From contig OY728152.1 in NCBI GenBank assembly GCA_963277665.1, positions 1,189,484,357 to 1,189,548,356 on the forward strand: a stretch of 64,000 nucleotides of DNA, given 5' to 3'. Positions 12,241-22,473 of the stretch are shown piece after piece. Source of the DNA: Viscum album (Eukaryota > Streptophyta > Magnoliopsida > Santalales > Viscaceae). Made by a program: the position numbers and the translations under genes. The notes beneath the pieces are model-generated. The model did no database searches and had not been told where the DNA came from. It saw only the letters and a list, made by a program, of their open reading frames with translations. Positions within the stretch are counted from its first letter, which is position 1. Each line of letters opens with the position of its first letter.

Positions 12241-12830
12241 GTAGAGGTTATTCCCACTATATTTGATGATTCCAAAGATTTATCCAAGTTTGTGAAAGGA
12301 AATCTATTTTCTAGATATAGATTTACAAATTTTATGATCATTGATCAAGGCACCACTTTTTTAATAGTATATTAGGATATATTTTAAAGAAATATGGAGT
12401 TTATCATAGGGTATATACACCCTATAACCCTCAAAAAAATTGAATGTTTAAGTTTTCAAATAGAAAAATTAAATAAATTATAAAAAAATAATGGACCCAA
12501 ATAGAAAGGATTGGAGTTTGACACTACATAACACATTATGGGCCTATAAAACTGTATTGAAAAACTCAATTGTCATGTAACCATTTATATTAGTCATGGA
12601 AAGGACTATCACTTTCCTATTAAGATATAACACAAAAAAAAATTGGGTTTTTAAAACCTATAACATGAATTTTTTCTGCTGGAAAAGAAAAAAATTATTT
12701 ATAGGAGCTGGAAGTTATCAAAAATAACTTATATGAAAGATCTAGGTTTTACAAGGAAAGAACCAAATATTTTCATGATGGAATTATCCTCAATAAAAAA
12801 TTAAAATAATGAGATAATTTTTTTTTTTGT
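12241..12830 (+). pseudogene. Integrase remnant of element A, part 2, and pol C-terminus
   Basis: Continues the integrase after F1: EVIPTIFDDSKDLSKFVKG, then TNFMIIDQGTTF, which keeps the second catalytic Asp (DQGT). YIHPITLKK corresponds to the conserved YTPYNPQTNG region; later pieces read TLWAYKT-like and HFPIKI. From about 12735 come YKERTKYFHDG, then (frame-shifted) LKLFLGKFFSKWSS and THVFPIGVI to about 12930. That tail is diagnostic for Athila/Tat pol. Several frameshifts and stops are present. Confidence 0.75.
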
Positions 12831-13647
12831 TTGAATCCGTATTGAAGTTGTTCCTAGGTAAATTTTTTTCCAAATGGTCTAGTATTTTCATTGTTACTCA
12901 TGTTTTCCCTATTGGTGTTATCCCAGATAAAAGAACCAAACAAAGGGATACCATTCATAATCAATGATCATAGGTTGATGCTATTTAAAGAGAATTTTCA
13001 AGTGCCTCCATGGGAGGATATCTATCTTTAAGAAGCTTAATATTTTTTCCCAATTATTTTTCTATTTTGTCTTTAATTTTTGGAATTTCACTTTCTCGTA
13101 TAAAATTATAGAATAATGAGGACACTGAAAAAAAATAAGTGTAGGTGTAGGAAAATTTTGGATATATTAGTATTTTTTCTTTTTTATTTCCAAATTTCTA
13201 TTTATAGTTTTTCTATCAATTTTTTGGTGTTTCTTTTTTTAATTTTTGTGTGTTTGTGAAACTTGTGAGCTCAAAATTATTATCTTTTTCATTTTGGAAA
13301 CCCATGTTAATGAGTGGACCAATTTATCCCATGAAACCAAACATAAATGAATGGTGAAAATGACTTTTTCATGTTATAAACTTGAGAATTTCATCAAAAT
13401 ACCTATGATTTTTGAATATCATGACACATCTCACTATGTTTATTTTTAAAATCACCTTCCCATGAGGATATGAACCCCTTTTAGCATATCCTTTAAATTA
13501 ACCTCATTTATTGATAGAACCAATCCATTATTACATTAACTAGAATTTTATTTGTTAATTTTTTTCAAAAATTGAAGGTTTTTGGTACTTGTGTTATAAA
13601 TGATTGAGAAATTTATTTATATTTAAAATCCACCTTTTCAAGGGAAT
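12831..13647. other. End of pol and 3' non-coding part of element A
   Basis: The last pol-like block reads VPPWEDIYL near 13000. At 13115-13160 GAGGACACTG and AAGTGTAGGTGTAGG form the gagGACA…aagtgtGGG block that follows pol in Athila/Tat elements. After it I see only AT-rich non-coding DNA up to the CACTA insertion. Confidence 0.5.
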
Positions 13648-13674
13648 CACTGGTGTAATTTGGTGTTTTCCCAA
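13648..13674 (+). repeat. Left terminal inverted repeat of the CACTA element
   Basis: Starts CACTGG and ends TTTTCCCAA. It pairs with 20008-20034 at 18 of 27 positions by hand count. The fifth base is G where the canonical end has A. Confidence 0.7.
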
Positions 13675-13915
13675 TATTAATATACCAATGGTTCGTTCAA
13701 ACTTTTGCTATAGTGTAGAATAAAGCAACATTTTCCAACAGTTTGAGCAAACCGTTGGAAATACCTAATATTTCCCAACGGTTTTCCAAAACCGTGGGGA
13801 AATAAATATTTTCTATAACATGTACCAACAGTTTATGAAAACTGTTGTAAAGAGAGGCTTTCCCAATGGTTTTTAAAAACTGTTGGGAAAGTTTTCTCCC
13901 AAATAACCAGCGCCC
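13675..13915. repeat. Left subterminal repeat zone of the CACTA element
   Basis: Several short inverted pairs: CCAACAGTTTGAGCAAACCG, CCCAACGGTTTTCCAAAACC, CCAACAGTTTATGAAAACTG and CCCAATGGTTTTTAAAAACT, each followed by a GTTGG-like close. Each can fold as a hairpin of about 25-30 bases. In CACTA elements such motifs bind transposase (family knowledge). A spurious 75-codon minus-strand frame runs through them. Confidence 0.75.
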
Positions 13916-14321
13916 TACCTCCAACTTAGCCCGATTGCAGACCTAATCCAGAGCTCCTCCCGAACTCTTCTTGGACCGCAAAACTCCATCCAGCCATAGA
14001 TCTTTCTTCAATCAAACATATTTTTATTTGTACACTTTAAATTAGTAAGTGTTACCTTATTTTTAGTGTTCTTCCACTTTTTTTCTGTTTGAAGTTTTGA
14101 TTTCGGCTAAATTAGAGTTATTATTGTCTTTGGAGTATTGAACCCTTTGGTTTGTTTTATGTTTTTTTTTGTTCTACACTTTTAACATGGTAAAGGGTTT
14201 GTTAGTGGGGTTTGTTTAGTGTAGGGTGGTAAAAGTTTTGTTTTATGTTTTTTTAACTTTATTTTAGTTGAAAATTGGATTTAGATTTTGGTTATGGTTG
14301 GATCATGGATTGGAATTGTGA
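13916..14321. other. Unique spacer in the CACTA element
   Basis: Ordinary AT-rich DNA with a CT-rich start (about 13920-13990) and TTTTATGTTTTTTT-like runs. No coding recognised. It runs directly into the first C-rich block. Confidence 0.4.
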
Positions 14322-14905
14322 ACACCCCACACCATGGACACCTCCCACCCCCCTGGACAGCCCCCCTGGAAACCCCCCCCATTGGACAGCCCCCCCACCC
14401 CAACTGCACCCCCCCACCCCTGGACACCCCCACCCATTGGACAGCTCCCTCCCCCCCACCCCACTGGACACCCCCACCCCCACCCTCCCTGGACACCCCT
14501 CACCTCCCATGGACAGCCCCCCCCCCCCCGGACACCCTCCCCCCCCCCCCACACACCCCCTTGGACATCCCCCCCCACACCCTTTTGACATCCCCCCCCC
14601 CCCACCCCCTAGACACCCCCACCCTTTGGATAGCCCCCTACCCCCCTAGACACCCCCACCCCCATGGACACCCCCACCCTCCTTGGACACCCCTCACCCC
14701 CCATGGACACCCCCCCTAGACACCCCCCCCCCCCCACCACCCACCACCACCTCCACCACCCCTAGACACCCCCACCACCCCTAAACACCCCCAACCCCCC
14801 CTGGACACCCCTTCACCCCCTTTTACACCCCCCCCCCCACCCCACCCCACCCCCTTAGACAGGCCCCCCTAGACACCACCACATCTCCAAGACACCACCG
14901 CACCT
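14322..14905 (+). repeat. C-rich minisatellite block 1 (TGGACA core)
   Basis: Irregular tandem repeat built on TGGACA separated by C runs and CCCACCCC, one core every 19-30 bases. The complementary strand is a long series of G runs that could form G-quadruplexes. Proline-rich frames on this strand and glycine-rich frames on the other are artefacts of composition. Confidence 0.9.
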
Positions 14906-15139
14906 CCAAGGTGGATGAACCAATTTTTAAATTGGAATTAAAAATGTAGTTGATTTCCCCTTTTCCCAATGACATTATCTAAGTGACCAATAGAGCCCTA
15001 TAAATTGAATTTTTCATGTTTTGATAAATTGAATTTTTCATGTTTTGATAAATTGAATGGGTTGTTTTGAATGAAATGGTTAATGCATTATAGTTTGGCT
15101 TTCTTAATGAATAAAATGATTTTAAATAAAAAATACCTA
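14906..15139. other. AT-rich spacer between minisatellite blocks 1 and 2
   Basis: Contains a short direct repeat, TTGAATTTTTCATGTTTTGA, at about 15004 and again at about 15030. The orientation of the minisatellite flips across this spacer. Nothing else recognised. Confidence 0.6.
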
Positions 15140-15985
15140 ATGGGGTTGCAGGAGGGGTAGGGGTGGTCCAGCTGTGGGGGCTGTCTAGGTGGGGGGTGGG
15201 TTGTCCAGGGGTAGGGGGGCTGCAAGGGGGTAGGGGGGCTATAGGGGTGTGGGGGAGGGGGTATGGGTTTCCCCCAAGGAGGGGTGTGGGATGTCCAGGG
15301 GGTCAGGGTGGGGGTGTCCAGGTGGGGGAGGGGTGTGGGGTGTCCATGGACGGAGGGTGGGCTGTCCAGGTGGGAGGGGGGTTGTCCAGGTGGGGGTGGG
15401 GGATGTCCAGGTGTGGGGGTGTCTATCCAGGTGGGGGGGATGTCCAGGTGGGGGTGGGTTGTCCAGTGGGGTGATGTCCAGGTGGGGGGTGGGCTGTCCC
15501 GGTGGAGGGCTATCCAGGTGGGGGGGCTGCAGGGGAGGGAGTGTAGGCAGTCTAGGGAAGGGGTGGGTTGTTCTGGGGGCTATCCAAGTGGGGAGGGGGG
15601 GTATAGGCTATCCAGGGGGGGCTGTCCAGTGGGGGTGGGGGGCATGGGTTGTCTAGGTGGGGGGGCTGTCCAGGGGGGTGTCGGGGGGGGTAGGGGGCTG
15701 CAAGGGGGTGTGGACTGTCTAGGGAGGGGGGTGGGTTGTCCAAGGGTGGTGGTGGGTGGGATATCCAGGTAGGGGAGGGGTGTGGGCTGTCAAGGGGGTG
15801 GGTTTTCCAAGGGTGGTGGTGGTGGGCTGTCCAGGTGGGGGAGGGGGTGTTGGTTGTATAGGTAGGGAGGGGGGTGGGCTTTCTAGGTGTGGTGGGGTGT
15901 CCAAGTGGGGTGGGGGTGTAGGGGGTAGGGGCTGCATGGGTGTGGGGGTGTGGGTTGTCTAGGGAGTGGGGTGGGTTGTCCACTC
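15140..15985 (-). repeat. G-rich minisatellite block 2, inverted relative to its neighbours
   Basis: Built on TGTCCAGGTGGGGG, the reverse complement of the TGGACA/CCCACC monomer of the flanking blocks. The plus strand here is the G strand. Monomers are about 20-30 bases. Glycine-rich frames such as 15263-15772 are composition artefacts. Confidence 0.9.
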
Positions 15986-16417
15986 CGATACTCTACAAAA
16001 AAAAAAGAATCAAATATAACCAATGTATAGTTTCTTTCACATGTTAAGACTTTTCTTGAAGTTCCATACCAACACTCACTCTTACCCTTCCAAGAAGAAG
16101 TTATCTCTACAAAGAAATCTTACTCAGGTTCTTATCCACTATCCATATTGATCTCATACAAATTTAACATTTGTACAACTCCATATCACCTAATGATATA
16201 ACAAGGCTCATACTCCTATGAGTAGTGTCCCATCAAAATAGGGCTCATAAAATACGATCCACGTATGATATTTGGTGGTGTGTTTACAATTGGGTGTGTT
16301 GTCGATTTATATGTATGATACTCATGGTTTACACCAACATCCTTCTCAGTCATCTATAATAGGCTTGAAATCATGCTATAATTGGATAGAGATTGGATTT
16401 TATGACCCTAGTTTGGG
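15986..16417. other. Unique spacer between minisatellite blocks 2 and 3
   Basis: Non-repetitive DNA of ordinary composition, including GGTTCTTATCCACTATCCAT. No coding recognised. Its end (ATTGGATAGAGATTGGATTT) resembles the sequence just before block 1 (ATTGGATTTAGATTTTGG), which suggests the entrance to the C-rich block was duplicated. Confidence 0.45.
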
Positions 16418-19255
16418 GGGTGGACACCCCCACCCCTTAGACAGTCCCCCACCCCCCTGGACACCCCCCCCCCCACCCCCTGGACACCCCCACCCCCCTG
16501 GACAGCTCTGTCACCCCTGTGCACAGCCCGCCCACCCCCATGGATAGCTCGCCCAAACCCTATGGATAGCTCGCCCACCCCCTGGACACCTTATACCCCC
16601 TGGACAACCCCTCCACCCCCCATAGACAGCCCGACCACCCACCTCGTACCCCCCTAGACAGCCGCTCCACCCACTAGATAGTCCGCCCACACCCCTGGAC
16701 ACCCCCCCCCCACCCCCTGGAACCCTCGGACCCCCCACCACTGACCCCCCTAGACAGCCCCGCCACCCCCCATGGACAGCCCACCCACCCCACTGGACAG
16801 CTCCACCCCCCACCCCCGTGGACAGCCCGCCCACCCCCACTGGACACCCTGTACCCCCTGGACAGCCCCTCCGCCCCCATGGAGAGCCCGCCCACCCACC
16901 CCGTACCCCCATGGACAGACCCGCCACCCCCCCTAGACAGCCCTCCCACGCCCTTGGACACCTCATACCCCCTAGAAATCCCCCCCCCCCCGCCACCCCC
17001 ACCCCCCTGGACACCCCTGATCCCCCTGGACAACCCCTCCACCCCCATGGACAAACTTCCCACCCCCTAGACACCCCCACCCCCGTGGACAGCCCCCCAC
17101 CCCCGTGGACTGCCAGCCCACCCACCCTTGTACACCTTCCCACCACTCCCCTGACACCCCCCACCCCCTAGAAATCCCCCCCCCACACCCCACACCCCTT
17201 AGACACCCCGACCCCGCAGGATAGCCCCGCCACCCCCGTGGACAGCCCGACCACCCCCCGTGGACAAGCCTGCCCACCCCCCTGGACACCCCATATCCCC
17301 TGGATAGCCCCGCCCACCCCCACCACCCCCTGGACAGCTCACCCACCCCCCTGGACACCTCGTACCCCCTGAACAGCCCCCCCCCCCTAGACACCCCCCC
17401 ACCCCCTGGATACCCCCGACCCCCCTGGATAGCCCCGCCACCACCTGGATGGACCACCCAACCCCTGGACACCACGTACCCCCTGAACCCCCCCCCCCCC
17501 CCCCGGACACCCGCCCACCACTCCCCATCCCCGCAGACGTCCCCACCCCCTGGAACCCCCCACCACACCCCCACCCCCCGGACCCCCCCCCCACCCCCCC
17601 CTTGACACCCCCTGACCCCACTGAATAGCCCTGTCACCCCCATGGACAGCCCGACCACCCCCTATGGATAGCCCTCCCACCCCCTAGACAACCCTCCAAC
17701 CCCCTGGACACCCCATACCCCCCTGGACAGCCCTCCCACCCCCATTGACATCCCTCCCACCCCCCTAGACACCCTGTACCCCCTAGATAACCTCACCCAC
17801 CCCCTGGACACCCCGTACCCCCTGGACAGTACCTCCACCCCCCTGGACAGCCCCCCACCCCCATAGACAGCCCCACCCACCCCCCTGGATAGCCCTGCCC
17901 ACCCCCTGGACACCCCTACCCCCCGTGGACAACCCACCCACCCCCTTAGACACCTCTTACCCCACTGGACAGCCTCGCCCACCTCCGTGGAAACCCCCAA
18001 CCCCCCTGGACAGCCCCCCACCCTCGTGGATAGCTCCGCCCACCCCCTGGACACCCCTGACCCCCTAGACAGCCCCCGCTACCCCCATGGACATCCCCCC
18101 ACCCCCTGGATAGCCCCCCACCCCCTGGATAGCCCCCTACCCCCATGTACACCACCCCACCCCCCTTGGATAGCCCCCCAACCCTTGGACCGCCCCCCCA
18201 CCCCCTGGACACCACCCCACCCCACCCCCTGGACACCCCCCACCCCACCCCCTAAAAAGCCCCCCAACCCACTGGACACCACCCCCGCACCCCTTTACAC
18301 CCCCATGGATAGCCCCCTGGACACCACCCCACCACCTGGGACACCCCCGTGGACACCCCCTACCCCCTGGACAACCCCCACCCCCGTGGATAGCCCCGCC
18401 CACCCCTTGGAAATCCCCCCCCCCCAGATACCCCCAACCCCACTGGACAGCCCTGCCAATCCGGTGGACAGCGCGACCACCCCCCGTGGACAGCCCTCCC
18501 ACCACCCTGGATAGCCCCACCCACCCCCTGGATAGCCCCCCGCCCCCGTGGACAGCCCCTCCCACCCCCTAGACATCCCCCCCCCCCTAAACACCCCTAC
18601 CCCCCTGTGGACAACCATCCCACCCCCTTGGACACCTTGTTCCCCCATGGATATCCCCACCCACCCCCGTGGACACCCCTACCCCCTGGACATACCCCCA
18701 CCCCCGTGGATAGCCCCACCCACCCCATGGACACCCCTAAACCCCTTTATAGTCCTACTACCCCCCCTGGATGACCCCCACCCCACTGGATAGCCCCCCA
18801 CCCCCCTGGACATCCCCCACCCCCTGTACACCACCCCACCACCCTTGGATAGCCCCCCCCCCCCAACGCCTAGACCCCCCCCCCCCAGCCCCCCTGGACA
18901 CCACCCCACCCCCCTAGACACCCCCCACCCCCTAGAAAGCCCCCCAACCCCTTGGACACCACCCCATCCCCTAGACACCCCCATGGATAGCCCCCCCCCC
19001 CCCCGCCCACCCGGACACCACCCCACCACCCCGGGACACCCCCATGACCCCCCCCCCCCCCCCCCCCCACCACCACGACCACCACCCTTGACAGTCCCCC
19101 CCCCCAGACAGCCCCCCCCCCCCCCCCCACCACCACCCTTGACACCCCCCCCCCCCCACCACCCTGGACAGCCCCCACCCCCACCCCCGACACCCCCATC
19201 CCCCCGGACACCCCACCCCTCTGGACACCCCTACCCCCTGGATAGCCACCCCCAA
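16418..19255 (+). repeat. C-rich minisatellite block 3, 2.8 kb
   Basis: The same TGGACA / CCCACCCCC monomer as block 1, over about 2.8 kb. Between about 16570 and 17850 a higher-order unit of roughly 70-110 bases is visible: TGGACACC, two or three bases, GTACCCCCTGGACAGCCC, then CCCACCCCC with a further TGGACAGCCC. From about 18850 on the block degrades into C homopolymers up to about 18 long, broken by ACCACC. Open frames up to 228 codons here are artefacts. Confidence 0.9.
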
Positions 19256-19584
19256 ACCTTTGAATTATGTGTTAATTCGGTATGTGTGTAGAGGGTAATT
19301 AAATACAGAATTGGACGTATTCATATTTATGTTTGAATTGTGTGTTGAATGAATTCTGTATGAATTCATACAGATTTTTATATTAATTCATATGGAATTC
19401 AGTATAAATTCATACAGAATTATGTATGTATTATGCATGTATACTTGTTAATGGTGTATTGTATTATTTTTGGTATGTATATGTATTATGCAGATATTTT
19501 TTTGCTCCACAGGGGGATGCTGGTGGGATGCAGCTGCACAGGGGGAGGAGGCCATCATGTTGCTACTGCAGGTATAAAAAAGAT
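19256..19584. other. Spacer with GAATTCATAC-type palindromic words
   Basis: Six or more GAATTCATA / TGTATGAATTC-type words alternate in orientation at about 19330-19425. A GC-rich stretch with CAGCTGCA and GGGGGAGGAGG follows at 19515-19560. No coding recognised. Confidence 0.5.
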
Positions 19585-20012
19585 ATGCTAACGGTTCATA
19601 ATTTTTGGTATATGTGTAAAACCAAAACTTATACCAATGATTTTATGTAAACCGTTGGTATAAGTATATGCCAACGGTCTGTAAACTGTTGGCATGGATA
19701 ATTTTACTTGAGATTTACCAATGGTTTTCCACAAACCGTTGGTAAAAGTCTATACCAATGGTTTATATAAAAGTTGTTATATATATTCTTGAAGCTATTA
19801 CTCACGGTTTAAAACTGTTGGCAAACATATATACCAATGGTTTACTGAAACTGTTGGCATATACTAATTTTTTCAGACATATCCCAATAGTTCTCATAGA
19901 ACCATTGGGATATGTATATCCCTACGGCTCAAGACCCAATGGTTTGGACAACCTTTGGTATAGTTTATACCAATGGTTTTCCATCCTTTACCAACGGTTA
20001 TAAACCATTGGT
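19585..20012. repeat. Right subterminal repeat zone of the CACTA element
   Basis: About ten copies of ACCAATGGTTT / AAACCGTTGG in alternating orientation, most arranged as short hairpins (for example CCAATGGTTTTCCACAAACC then GTTGG near 19718). The motif is the same as in the left zone, which supports pairing of the two ends. Confidence 0.8.
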
Positions 20013-20034
20013 AAATCTAAAATTTCCAGTAGTG
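20008..20034 (-). repeat. Right terminal inverted repeat of the CACTA element
   Basis: Reads TTGGTAAATC…CCAGTAGTG on the plus strand, so CACTACTGG from the end inward. This end keeps the canonical CACTA. It is followed by the AAT target duplication. Confidence 0.8.
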
Positions 20035-20037
20035 AAT

Positions 20038-22468
20038 CCTTTTTATTCTATCCTACCCTATACATTTAATCCTTGTAACCCTTAGTGGTTATTAAAACCC
20101 TATTATATTATCCACATTACAAGAAAATTTTCCATATTAAACTGGATCTCAAAGTGGGAATTCATGATCTAATTTAACTTAAGTAAGGGGGAATCTAACT
20201 TATGGTGTTCTACACAATTTCATTCTACTTTGGGTGGAAAATAAAATTCTGAAGAGATGTGATTGTTGTAGAAAAAATTATTCTACTAAAATATATTCCT
20301 TTATGAATAATTCAAGGAGAAATAAATTTAAGAATTTCTAGATCTTTCCAGGAGAAAAAAATATTTTCCTTTCTCAAGCTTTAAAAAAATTCCAAGTAGA
20401 AATTGGAAAAACCATACTTGAATGGAAATTATAATCATATAATTTTTACTCAAAAGGAGCCAAACCCACTATATCCAACCTCATAATTTTTGACAATTAA
20501 AACCTAATAATTGAAATCCATTGATAAACCCTAAAAATTCCTCATTATAAACACAACTTCTTGACTCACATCGAGTGGAGATGTAGAAATTGATCAGTCC
20601 TATGATGATTCTTTCATGGTTTTGTATGAGAAAAAACTTTTTGAAAATCTATATTAGTATAATTAGAGAAAATTAATGTGGGGTAAGAGTTTTGTGTTCA
20701 TGGGAGGATAAATTAAGTTTAAATGTATTGAATGAGAATAATTGAGAAAAAATAATGTTTTTTAAGGAGACATTATATATTTTGTTTCTTTGTGTTAAAT
20801 TGGTGGATCTCATGGCTATGTGTATTGAATTTTCCTTCATTTGATTTTAATGCTTACTTATCAATGATTCTAAGTAATAAATTTGTGGGAATTAATATAT
20901 ATAATATATTAATTATTTTTCATGTATATTTCAATGATTTAATTCCCACCAATTTATCAATTTGAGTTGAATTACATCATTTTTCTATTTGAGGGATGTT
21001 TTGAGCTTAAAAGTGAAAATTGCTTAATTCTGTAATTTTAACTATTTTATATCATTTCTTTGTTTCAAGAATAATTTTTTAAATATTTATTAAAATTGAG
21101 GAATTATTTTTTTGTAATATTCCAATATTCATGGTCTTATACTTATCCAACTGGACAAAATACTAATTTGAACTTTATGGGGGTCAAATAAATTAGTCAA
21201 TATACAAAATATTTTTTCATGACAAAATTGACCAATACTAAATAAATGAAGCATATATCAGGATAAATGTAACCAAATGATATGTTTCTATTTTTATATG
21301 AAATATGAATTAAAGTTTTATATGGATATTAAATTTTATGGGTAAATTCTCCCATCAAGTAAATTTATGCACACATCAAATTTAAGAAAGATGAAGAGTA
21401 TCTTCATCTAGAAAAATAGAGCTTTAATAATTTAGGAATAACTTTTCTTACATGTTTTTAAATTATTTCAAATTTTTAGAATCGATGGAAAAAAGACAAT
21501 TTTTAAAAGCTCTTAAGTAGAGATATTGTCAATATTCATCCTCCACATGGGCTAAATCGACCAATCTTTCGACATGTAGAAACTGGACAGTAGATTTTCC
21601 ACCCTTCTATATTACATATTTTCATATACACTCATTTATAAGGGTTTTTCTAGAGATATAAAGGATAGGTATGTTCTAGAGAGGTTTTTTAAGATTATGT
21701 TCATGAATATTAGAAAGGAAGGAATATAGAAGAAAAGAGATTCTAAAGTGATGTGAGGCTAAGAACCAAGTGGTTTAGGAGGTAGAAAACTAAAGAAAAC
21801 TCTCTTATAAGTTTTAATCTTCATGTGTAACATATTTTTAATTTCTATTGAACTTATATTTTTAATGAAAGTGGTAATTTTCTTTCTCGAATACATTTTC
21901 AACTTTTTTTGGATAGTTTCCTAATATATAGAGTAAAATAATAGATTTCACTATTAAAATTTCCTCAGTGCGGTATTTTTAATGAGAATAGAGATTTTGG
22001 TTAGGTTTTATTGATTAGAGGTCTTTATGTGGTTTAATCACACTTATAGGAGGAACAAAAAATCATATTGAGATCATAATATTATTTCCAGGAAAACTAA
22101 TTTTTTCATCTAAAGGTCTTAGGAAGGGCATTGAGAAATTCAATTGGGAAATATTTTTTAACAAGGAAGAGGGGAGTGCATGGGGGTCTAAGTTTTTCCA
22201 CAACTACTATTTCAATTATAGTTTCAAATTCATTTTATAATAAAAAATATACATTTATCTTGAATTTTATTTCACTTTATTCTCTACTTATTCTCTATGT
22301 TATAAATTTTAGTTAAATCCCTAAATTTTTCTTCTTGCAAAAACAAAGAAAATGTGATGGTTTTGTAACTCAAATTGCAACCTTCTTAATAGAAAATACA
22401 AAGAATACTATATTTAATTTCTCTAGGGAGTAAATTTTTTGATTGGAGTTTCATGAAAAAAACCCTCA
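20038..22468 (+). repeat. 3' non-coding region and 3' LTR of element A
   Basis: Continuation of element A after the CACTA insertion. TTAAGTAAGGGGGAAT at about 20170 could be the polypurine tract before the LTR. The LTR end CCCTCA at 22468 is fixed by its match to 2597. The left border of the LTR cannot be placed because the other LTR is almost wholly outside the window. No coding recognised; 22131-22316 is open without a domain. Confidence 0.5.
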
Positions 22469-22473
22469 CATCA

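Larger units (their letters stand above)
13648..20034. mobile_element. Non-autonomous CACTA (EnSpm-like) DNA transposon with minisatellite interior
   Basis: The right end reads CCAGTAGTG at 20034, the reverse complement of CACTACTGG. The left end at 13648 reads CACTGGTGTAATTT. Aligned without gaps, the first 27 bases of the two ends match at 18. AAT flanks both sides (13645-13647, 20035-20037), the 3-bp target duplication expected for CACTA. Subterminal zones are packed with CCAACGGTTT / AAACCGTTGG hairpins, as in plant CACTA elements. No transposase remnant is visible; the interior is almost entirely C-rich or G-rich tandem repeat. It lies in the 3' non-coding part of element A. Confidence 0.8.
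2499..22468 (+). mobile_element. Element A: decayed Athila/Tat-type Ty3/Gypsy retrotransposon with nested insertions
   Basis: The order LTR remnant, gag, protease, RT, RNase H, integrase, long 3' non-coding region, LTR is visible on the plus strand. Removing F1 (7596-12240) and the CACTA element (13648-20034) leaves about 8.9 kb. Lineage is inferred from pol motifs typical of plant Athila/Tat elements and from the purine-rich AAGTGTAGGTGTAGG block after pol at about 13138. All frames have stops and frameshifts, so the copy is dead. Its right end appears to lie in the 5' LTR of element E: E homology resumes at about 22474, and 22469-22473 (CATCA) would be the target-site copy. The left copy is outside the window. 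Confidence 0.7.

Noticed and set aside
14275..14719. Proline-rich open frames and opposite glycine-rich frames
   Set aside because: They follow from the C-rich minisatellite; frames are open in several phases on both strands because stops are rare in such sequence.
15163..15983. Glycine-rich frames up to 169 codons
   Set aside because: Same composition artefact in the inverted G-rich block.
16511..19291. Open frames up to 228 codons resembling glycine-rich or extensin-like proteins
   Set aside because: Multiple overlapping frames on both strands over tandem repeats, no signal peptide and no consistent peptide repeat in one frame.
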